A stretch of 64,000 bases of DNA from Limnomonas spitsbergensis. Its lineage: Eukaryota > Chlorophyta > Chlorophyceae > Chlamydomonadales. Shown piece by piece: positions 56,001 through 64,000 of this stretch; position 1 is the first letter of the stretch, and every line of letters begins with the position of its first letter. A model generated the notes under the pieces. The model made no database searches, had not been told where the DNA came from, and was given only the letters and a program-made list of their open reading frames with translations. The stretch is taken from contig JAYJMM010000036.1 in the NCBI GenBank assembly GCA_037349105.1, forward strand, positions 2,454,001 to 2,518,000, in the 5' to 3' direction. A program made the position numbers and the translations under genes.

Positions 56001-57125
56001 TCACTTCGATTTTACACTCTCCCATCGGAGCATGGATGTCCAGTTGCGGGATAATTGGCTCCATATACTATCGAAGGTTATCATCTCCCGGATATTGTCT
56101 CCCATGGTGGTGTCCTAATTGCTGTGGTTTTGGTTAAACACTTATCCGGCCATCTTAGACAGGGATCTATCTAGCATGGTGCCTTCGGAGGTCCTCGCTG
56201 GTGGCTGGTTGAGGTTTTCGGAGATCCATTAGTTGTCGTAGGAGGGCGGCCGACATTCAAGATGACAGCATTTGCAACTTAGCCTCTCGCTACAAGGCAC
56301 AAAAGGTTTCTCAAAGCAAGCATCCTGTCTCAACATTCAGCCAATGTGATCCCATCCGATACCGGGCTACAGCAAACAGAAAATTAGGCTTGCTCAAATT
56401 ATACCAGAAAGTCACCTTCACATCACGTTTAATTTAAAACCACTTTGAGAACGTAAGCAACTTAAACCCTGAGCGTTCTGAGTCAGGAGTAGCACGTACG
56501 GACAGGACCGTACCCGGCATATCCCTGGAAATTTGGGAAAGCCATTGATCCTTGGCTGAATTCAGAATGACCTCAACATCCGGAGAGGTATTGACTGTAG
56601 CAGTAAACAAATCAATGCCCAGAGTCATCAATGTCAAAGACAAAAACGGCCAAACAAAGTGAAGTACCAGCCTTCACCAAATCACAACTTCCCAGCAACT
56701 GAAAGCCATTTTCACAGGGTCAGGCCTCAGATTAATTATATTCCAGACTCTCAGGGCCGGCTGAAAAAGTCTTGAGCGAAGGGGGTCACGGTGCAATTCA
56801 CTCATGAGAACATATGTGTCCCCTGACTTGAGAAGACCCAGCCACTGCATATGGAAACCTTTGTGAATTACCTCATAATCTCTGGAGAAACTAGTATCTG
56901 TCAATCTAACTCCTTGCCAAAGGAGACCTGGTCCCCAAATTTCATAACCATAAAAATGATCGGCTTGAACAAAAAGTAAGAAATATGACATTCAATGTGA
57001 ACATTGTGTATATCAAGCTCATGACATCTCCGAACCATGGCATACAAAGTTGCCCTCCCCTTCATGTCGCAACGTCTACCTGCTCCCTTCATACCCTCCG
57101 CCTCATCAATAAATATACCCAAGTA
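53080..57125 (-). mobile_element. Decayed non-LTR (L1-like) retroelement
   Basis: Reading 5' to 3' on the minus strand: 57,122-56,674 is the end of a reverse transcriptase domain (ATLYAMVRRCHELDIHNV; then YGYEIWGPGLLWQGVRLTD in a shifted frame; then MSELHRDPLRSRLFQPALR). 56,643-56,434 continues it. 55,990-55,220 is an unplaced middle part. 54,930-54,419 is an RNase H domain in pieces: YTDGSNGS, then INSAGVGPTNTMNRAELTG, then HKVKAHNGDIGNEIADGVAK. 53,394-53,080 is a C-terminal region (VNIGEFKYCRDT, then IPILIDTSGTIDYQHTIEA, CAQKMHVHSI). Frameshifts and stops throughout show it is dead. The 5' half with the endonuclease is missing. Confidence 0.8.
53820..54250. repeat. Inverted GTTACGTTTGAGG... 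stretch with CGCGTTTGG repeats
   Basis: 53,842-53,885 (AAGAGGTCGGTCACACTGCG then TTACGTTTG) recurs in inverted form at 54,215-54,253 (AAACGTAACGCAGTCTGACC then GACCTCT), enclosing about 410 bases with several (T)CGCGTTTGGCAAG-like units. It may be a MITE inserted into the dead retroelement. Confidence 0.75.
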
Positions 57126-58849
57126 GTACTACATCTACTTAGATGAAAATGGCTTAATATAAAGCCCTTTTTCATCTACCGTCATAAGACACATGCTAAT
57201 CGAAGGCAATATTTCCGGTTAAAAACTGGTTGCTTTGGATATTTTATATGGACTGTCAAGGCTTTGTGCCGACAAAAAAGTTAGAGAGCATCAAGAGGCT
57301 TTTGCAGATCATTTAGCGATTCAGCGAATGAAACCAGATCGCCAGCATAAAAGTAAAACTTTGACCAAGGCATGTGAAAGACGGGCGCCAATATCAGGGC
57401 ACTCACAAGTGACAAACTTCTCGATACGGTCGATACTGCTGGTAAAGGTACTAGCTAACACTGAGAAAATTGAATGCCGGTAGTAGTGCAAAGTGAAATG
57501 AAGATGATTTAGCTCAGTGCCCAAGAGTGGCAAAATTATTTTCTCGTCAATAATTGGCGCTCACCTTGGACAGATTTTATTGATGTATGCTTGTGGGCAC
57601 GGATGATTTGCATATTAGTAAGACAAAAGGTGGAGAAAGGAAGAGTCTTGCAGCATCGTGAGGATATGCACGACGACTACTTCTCTGCTGTAACAAATAC
57701 AGGTGAGTTCGGTAAGTGTACAGCGTTAGAATCTAAACGCGTTAATTCAGGGTCCTAGGGGAAATAAGGGAAATAGACAAATGTGGCAAGAGAGAATGCG
57801 CGTTAGTGTCGGGCGAGCTGAATGAAGGTTCTTGACATTTTGGATAGCCATACAGTTTAAAAATTTACGACGGGAGACTCTGAGCGATGCTTTGTATGAG
57901 GTCTGGCAGATTGTGCCGTGCATGGTGTTCTCTATCTAGGTGAAGCCATGCGCGCCCGGCTAAAAATGTATGATCTTCTTGTTGGCTACGACTCCAAGCT
58001 GCATTGTTTCCTTTACTTCCACGCCCAAATAGGGCGTAGATTTCTTCCTTTTTTCATGTTGCCCCTGCATTGGCCTGATGTCGCGTGCCGGTCTGTTATA
58101 GCGCGCGATAACTGTCCAAGGCACCGTCATGCCATCCCGTACTTGTCGGTCGCTGTAACGTATGTGTGACACTGTGCTCTGGTCCTAGATCAACGGCTGA
58201 CTTATTACCATCAGGCTTACCCGGTACAAAAATACAGTACAGTCAAACAATACAGTACGCATACGGGTACGGTACGGCTCAAATGCCCGAACTGGTAAGA
58301 AAATGACCGACACAGTGTTTTAACACGGTACAGTGCTGGTAAACGGTGCGGTACGGTACGGTAAACGGGACGTAAAAACGGTGCCGTACCAATACGCGTA
58401 TTCCCAGACCGGTATACGCATTTAGGTAGGTTTGGGCCCAAACTTCCGTATGGGGCAACCCTGATAACCATGCACACGCTACTTATTCTCAACACGCCAG
58501 CCTCCCAAGCTTCAGAGAGAACTTTCAATATTTCCATCCAGGAAATTCCTCTCTCTCCTCCCGTCTAAATCGCCGGGTTCCATGTTCCTGCCCCCCTCAC
58601 ACATAGGAGGGTGGCATGGCTGCACCATGGTCCAGGCTGTGCATGGTAGCTGGGATTGAGCTAAGTGTTTTCCTACCAGCCTTACGCAGCCAAGTGTTCA
58701 GCAATGCCCAGCGGGTATATGACGATGAGTGGAACAGCAGCTAGAATTTCAAGGTTCAGAGTGGAACCCACGTGCCTGGGTTAATGTCACCGCCCACAAC
58801 CGCATCTAGATGCATCTGACAGGCAGATCTGTAGGGGTCATGGCACTGC

Positions 58850-59105
58850 TGCTTTTGGTCCAAAGGTCCAGATGCTGGGGCCTGGCCTGGAGTGTACGGC
58901 AACATCAGCAGGTCCACCAGCGGCCGCTCAACAAGAAAACTGTTCAACGTCTGCATTTCTTCACTGGCACCCGCAGCAGCGGACGATGTGCTGGCTTTTG
59001 GCCCAAGGGTCCGGATGCTGGGCCATGGCCTGGGGTTTACGAAAACAGCAGCAGCTCCACCAGCGGCCGCTCAACAAGAGAGCTGTGCAACGTCTACATG
59101 TCTAT
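58850..59105. repeat. About 125-bp tandem duplication
   Basis: GGTCC(A/G)GATGCTGGG then CCACCAGCGGCCGCTCAACA recurs at 58,865 and 58,998; the copies are about 130 bases apart and well conserved. Confidence 0.88.
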
Positions 59106-59285
59106 ACTTTCTGCAGTGTGGGGTTCATTCCCACGCTACTGCTCGAAGTGGTTGTGTTTTGGTTGCTAGCCCAAGGGGATGACTGGTTTCCCTCGCTGTC
59201 CTAGCATATTTAGTGCCTGTGCCGGTTTACGGGCACATGCCCCATGCATCAAATGTGATGCTCTATTGCTATGTTGAACTGTTAC
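59105..59285 (-). repeat. Dispersed repeat B, copy 4 (inverted)
   Basis: The reverse complement carries CACATTTGATGCATGGGGCA, GTGCCCGTAAACCGGCACAG and AGCGAGGGAAACCAGTCATC, in the same order as copies 1 and 2. Confidence 0.82.
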
Positions 59286-60528
59286 CCCCCACACACAAAA
59301 AAATTGGCACACTGGCCCCGGCAGCGGCGGAGGCTGTGCTGATTTTTGGTCTAAGGGTCCAGGTGATGGGCCCGGTGTTCATGGGCCAGGTGCATTTGAA
59401 AGCATGTGTCAGGTGCATAGCCTGGTTTCTACAGTATGGGCCAGCTAAATTTGACAGCATGACACGGGGTTTCGGGGCCAGACACGGGGGATGCGGGGCC
59501 TGAGGTTTAGGGTCCATGTAACGGCAGAGTAAAGGGTTTATACATTGTCTTGAAGGTATGATGCAGGTTATGATGCATTTATGGCCACGTCCAACAGGCT
59601 AATAAGGATGCACCTGAACGGCCCAGGGCCAGTGGTCCAAGCAGCAGGGCTGGCTGCTTTAGGCCCCTCAGTATCACCGCCCACAGCCGACCTTGCTACT
59701 GCACATTCGAATTAGGCGTTGCCAGTATCTGCCTTGAGTTCCTGCATTAATCAATGGTGCCTTTCAAATGTGCCAGCAGACGATGATTCTTTTGATGTGC
59801 GCTTACCTAGTACATGTGTTCTGTCGGGCAACAGTGTTTATTTTAGTGCGGACTACTAGAGCACCTTCGGGGGCCGCCAGTCTGCCTTGACTACTGGGCC
59901 AATAAGAACCCAACTTGGATTGACTATCACTCGCTGGCCCGAGCAGTAGGTCTTGTTGCACCAGGTAACTGAATTATAGCTGAACGTGCTTACATATTTT
60001 TGTTAGACAATGAACATTTGTGTCGATAAGAACCAAGCTTTGGCCAAGCCGCACTCTTTTGACATATCACATATGGGAGTAGGGCTGCGTGGCTGCTGAT
60101 GTAGCTGAAGTGCGGCTGACACGCACCAGATGTAGTCAATATTTACAGTTTTTGTTTCCAGATTTAACATGACATTCATGCTGGGCTTAAATACAATTAC
60201 GAACATTGTTTTTGCAGCTATACCTTGCTAAATGGCAGTAGTCACAACTAAAAAATCAATGGAACAGCACAATGCCTCTCACGGTGTTATAACCAAACTA
60301 TATTTTATATTTATATTATCACTCATTAATCATAACAGAAAGTCGCCAGCACAAGATACATCCTATGTATATTGTATACCATTCTATAGATCAATATACC
60401 TTCATTACCTTCATTCCCTTGGGCTACCTCTCCACACCCTAGAATAAATCAGTTAAATCTATACTTAATATCGGGACAGGTCAAAATACCTAGTTATCTT
60501 TTCCTTCACCCAAATTATCTCAGCTAGT

Positions 60529-62258
60529 CTACATAGGGAACGTAACCGTGCTGCTGTCGAAGGTAACAGCCTCATTCAGGGCAATCAGACGTCCAGTGAA
60601 CTTGCAGCCGGTTTGCGCGGTTATGGCATCCATCGCCAAAACGGTACCAAACGCCGATGAACCAACATTGAAGATTGCAGACTTGCCGACTTGCCAGAAG
60701 ATGTTCTTGGCCTGCGCACCGTCTAGGAGAATCATTTCCCTGTACGTGCTCATCTGAGGGTGGGGGGGGGATGACACGTCAGAGTCAGGTCATGATGAAA
60801 GAACAAGTAGAGGTGCGGGGGAAGCAGTTCTGCATGCGTGGAGCAGTTTTGCATGCGCAGAGCAGTTCTGCATGCGCAGAGCAGTTCTGCATGCGCAGAG
60901 CAGTTCTGCATGCGCAGTACAGCTCTGCATAGGCGGGTCCTGCATGCATGCTAGGACTACCACAGGACTGCATGCATATAGGTGTGAAGGAAGCAGTTAT
61001 GTGTGCCAGGACAAACAGCATGCATGCATGTGGTGCAAGGGAAGCATTTCTGCATAGGCGCAGAGCCGTAGACGTCATGCATGCCAGGACTAAACCGAGG
61101 GGCACTTAGGACAGCCACCCTAGGCAGGTGAAAGAGACGGGCAAGAATAACTTTCGAAGGCATGTGGATCGGACCAGTGCGTTGAAGCATGCCTGGCTAA
61201 CCTAGATATGTCAGCAGTGTGGCTGGCAGGTGAAATGGACGGGTAGGTGGAGTGGCTGTGCTTAGCCGGACAAGTGAGGCGGGTAAGTGCTGGAGCTGGC
61301 GCATTGAAGGATGAACAGCCTGGGCAGGTTAGTTGTGGCGGGCAGGTATAGGGGTATCCTAAACAGGATGACTGCGGGGCATGGGATCTAGTTCAGTAGA
61401 CACACACTGCGACGTACCTTCAGAAAGTTTGAGATCTGGAAGATGAAAACGCCGTCACCCTTCAGGTACAGCGTGCCAGTGGACACCTCGAGCGAGTCAG
61501 TAGTCTTGTAGGTGCCAGGGGTGAATGTGAGGCCTCCAATGTTGACAACATCAATGATGACAACGTTGTCGGTGCGGCTGGCTGCGTCGAGGTAGGCCGA
61601 GGAGACGTTGAGCTGGGCGATGGCTGCTGCCTCACCGCTTGCACGGCCATTGGGGGTCGGCTGTGCGGCGTAGATTAGGTAGGTGTCTCCAGCAACGGCA
61701 GTGCCAGGGCTGACGCCGAGGAGTCCGCCGATGGTGGTGTATCCCTGGTGGACAGCGGTCAGAAAAACATGTCAAAATCAAGAGGTAAAAACTGGGGAAT
61801 TAAGGCGGTCAGGTTGAAACCAGCTGGCAATTGAGTGTTCCAATCCCAGACAAGTGTTCTCATGTAACAGGAACTTCCTTTTCAGACTGCAGGTGTTTGG
61901 TGTGATTAGTGTGATATGTAACAGACAGGAAGGGACAGCTGTCGTAACCATGCCATTGCTATACCATGCCATTGGAGGATGTCTGGGGGTTTATCTTGAA
62001 TTGTTTTAAATGCTACAGCAATACCTGAACAAGCGCATCATGGATTGAGGAGGTTCCTACCGTGTTGGTGATGGTGGAGTGTGCGAGCACGGAGTACTGC
62101 TCAGCAGTTCCTAGATCGATGGTGGCGGGAGACACGCCATCATTGCTGTAGACGACCTCTGCACTTGTTGCATCGAGGAGCGCACGGGCTGCATCAGTGA
62201 CAATGGCGGAGGTGGCCAGGAGGCACAGCGCCACAGCGCATTGCATTTTGGATACCAT
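60529..62258 (-). CDS. Ice-binding protein B (DUF3494), 3 exons, secreted
   Basis: Exons 62061-62258, 61418-61744 and 60529-60753 (TAG), phase 0 joins, GT-AG, giving 249 residues, the same as gene A. The start is the ATG at 62,258 (62,246 is an alternative), directly after a TTTGCAG that may be a 5'-UTR acceptor. Signal peptide: MQCAVALCLLATSAIVTDA. Mature landmarks: IDLGTAEQYSVLAHSTITN, GGLLGVSPGTAVAGD, SSAYLDAASR, GLTFTPGTYKTTDSL, VFIFQISNFL, LLDGAQAKNIFWQVG, TGRLIALNEAVTFD. Known of the family: ice binding by a beta-solenoid with a flat face. It differs from gene A mostly in the N-terminal cap and lacks the extra GNSNGSPS loop of exon 2. Intron 2 carries a 19-bp repeat. It is convergent with gene A across a dead retroelement. 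Confidence 0.93.
60820..60935. repeat. 19-bp repeat GAGCAGTTCTGCATGCGCA (about 6 copies)
   Basis: Inside intron 2 of ice-binding gene B. Related, more diverged CTGCATAGG / CATGCATGC units continue to about 61,080. Confidence 0.93.
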
Positions 62259-64000
62259 CTGCAAACAGCAGTGGAAAGTCAAGATTGTCAGCGTGCCTGC
62301 GTGTGGACCTGAGCTTGGCTGGACCGCTGAAGTCCAGCTGGTTATTTCAGCAGTTGAGTCACTATGCATCTGCTGACCAGCTAATTACTAATCTCAGCTG
62401 TTGAGTCATGCATCTGGTCAGCAGGCAATCAGTTGTTCAGGAAACTGCTGTCTGGGGGTAAAGCGTAGGGATTTTTCTGAAGCAGACACTTATGAGGAGC
62501 TACTAGTAACAAGAGCAAACGGCGAAAATGCAATTGCAAGCTGAGCGAGTGTATTGTTGGAACTTGGAAGGCAGGTAATCGGCTGGGCGCAAGTGAGCCA
62601 GTCATTAATTAGCGCTCGTCAATGTAGGTTGAAAGGGACAAGCCTCTTTAACGTGCTAGATACAGTGCAAAATTGACGTCACATTGGGTCATGTCCAGAT
62701 ACCGGTAAGAGCCAGCACGTAAATCGGATTCAAGACTACGACGGAACTTTAAGCCGCTACAGCACTTGACGACTGGATGGACTGGTCGCCCGATGAAATA
62801 TGCCGTCAGCTACTGAGACAAAAATACTGCAGGGATCTCTTGCCGTATGATAAATTGGTAATCGAGGCGTCATGGCATCAACAGCTTTCCTTCATTCAGC
62901 TTTGTTTGCATGTGATCGGGCTGTCATCAAGGCCTAAAAGTACCCTGGAATGCACTTTGGACGACGGGCCGGCAGTGAGTCCGACAGTGAGTCCCCGCCA
63001 TTTACTGACCTTGGTCTTTGGTTATTCAGAGGGATGACTGATGTCCAGCCGGGCTGCTGTTTGCTTGACAGAAGTGTTGTGGGCAAGGGGTCCTTGGGGT
63101 GGGGCGCGCGAGGGGTGGATGGAGATGAGCTGATGCGGATTATGAAACAGCCTGCCCTTTATAGCGGTCTAACTGTACGGCTATAATTCCGACAGTGACG
63201 GTAGGATGTGCCACCCGGAAGGGCAGTGGTAGATCTACTACGTCAGGATATGCGTAATGATAAGTTTACCACATCAGTAATCCACAGCCACGAAAAGCAC
63301 GGTGTCGTATTCACAGGCCGCTCACAACCGCGTTCGCCAGCTAAAGTGCAGCGTGCAGGAAGGGTCCTCGATGCGGCGTCGATGCTGCATCTCTGATTTG
63401 TCGGCGGGATTCAAAGCGAAGGCCAGCCTCTGCCGGTGCCCCTCCGAACTTATTTGATGCCCCCATATGTAAAGTAAATGTCTGGGGCTTCATCATCTCA
63501 GCTGGGGGAAAGGGGAGTCAGAACGTCGTACGTATCGCTCGCGATAGCGGTTGCAACGGTTGCAATGTGAATCAGCGCAGCGCGCCGGAAGCCCGCTCGA
63601 AGCAGCGTACAGCGCACAAGAAGCTTACTGGGCCGCTCAGCTGGTGGCCATGGAGGTCCGGATCGTCAATGTAGGTGTTGACGGCTTTCGCTGAGTGTGC
63701 ATCCGGATGTGCATCCATTGAAAGCAAAGATCCCGAATCGATGCCCCATCGGGGGCCCTGCGTACCGCGCAGACCTTACGCGACCACTGCCGATAACACT
63801 AACTGCTGCGAGCGGCCTGTACTACTACATCGATACGACATTGTGGCTTGAGATGACTGGGCTGCTGCATACCCGGGGCTGGATACGCATATGTCTGACA
63901 CGGTAGATCTGCGGCTGCCGTACAATACATGCAGTCTTAGATCTACCACTGCAATGTATCTGTACTACTTCTACCATTGTAATATTCAGTAATCAGAGGT
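62259..64000. other. 5' flank of ice-binding gene B and beyond; no gene supported
   Basis: 62,345-62,432 holds a tandem duplication of about 45 bases (GTTGAGTCA(C)TATGCATCTG, then GACCAGCTAAT / GTCAGCAGGCAAT), about 90 bases upstream of the start, so possibly in the promoter or 5' leader. Open frames at 62,777-63,037 and 63,208-63,396 (plus) are short, without domains. An ACTTGGTAGATCT(A)C-like stretch recurs near 63,228 and 63,938. Confidence 0.45.

Larger units (their letters stand above)
57130..60528. other. Intergenic region, no gene supported
   Basis: Contains a TACGG cluster (58,215-58,400), a tandem duplication of about 125 bases (58,850-59,105), repeat B on the minus strand (59,105-59,285), and a stretch at about 59,860-59,960 loosely like repeat A. 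Open frames of 60-110 codons (for example 57,918-58,169) show no domain. Confidence 0.5.

Overview
The window looks like nuclear DNA of a cold-adapted volvocalean green alga, close to the polar Chlamydomonas-type species. Three things point there. Two intact genes and one broken gene encode DUF3494 (type IBP-1) ice-binding proteins. One secreted-type protein carries a Ser-Pro-Pro linker of the kind common in volvocine extracellular proteins. The genes have many short exons with GT-AG introns, and degenerate (T)TTAGGG-like runs are scattered through the introns. No bacterial, plasmid or organelle features were seen. Read this as a low-gene-density, repeat-loaded eukaryotic region: most long open frames are created by tandem repeats and are not genes.

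Layout. (1) About 0.4-20.1 kb, minus strand: one gene of at least 15 exons spread over 20 kb. It encodes a type II membrane protein with a proline-rich linker and an atypical kinase-like C-terminal half (catalytic-loop-like CDRHQQN, metal-site-like VIDND). I chained the exons by splice phase; only the exon 6/7 join and the 3' end are unresolved. Its introns are filled with minisatellites. (2) 20.1-25.3 kb, plus strand: remnants of L1-like retroelement 3' ends and a minisatellite. (3) 25.4-30.6 kb, plus strand: a five-exon gene of unknown function with degenerate EF-hand-like segments; a tRNA-Val(AAC) gene lies in its last intron. (4) 30.7-33.4 kb: no gene seen, only dispersed repeats. (5) 33.5-41.3 kb, minus strand: a SET-domain methyltransferase of the Rubisco large-subunit methyltransferase type, seven exons placed, one short exon missing. 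(6) 42.5-48.7 kb: a MITE-like element, then a broken ice-binding-protein gene (minus) whose last intron has been invaded by 1.8 kb of an 8-bp repeat. (7) 50.4-51.8 kb, plus: an intact 249-residue ice-binding protein. (8) 53.1-57.1 kb, minus: a decayed non-LTR retroelement (reverse transcriptase tail, RNase H, C-terminal domain). (9) 60.5-62.3 kb, minus: a second intact 249-residue ice-binding protein, convergent with the first. (10) 62.3-64 kb: no gene seen.

The most unusual pattern is that introns of all three large genes hold tandem, decayed copies of the neighbouring exon's edge, including the splice site and the first or last few codons. I count about 15 exon boundaries affected, with 1 to about 12 extra copies each. 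This 'exon-edge duplication' makes many of the minisatellites here, creates arrays of potential decoy splice sites, and is the main candidate for something not previously described. The ice-binding genes form a local family (two intact, one dead with partially duplicated exon 2), which fits recent expansion of this family in polar algae.
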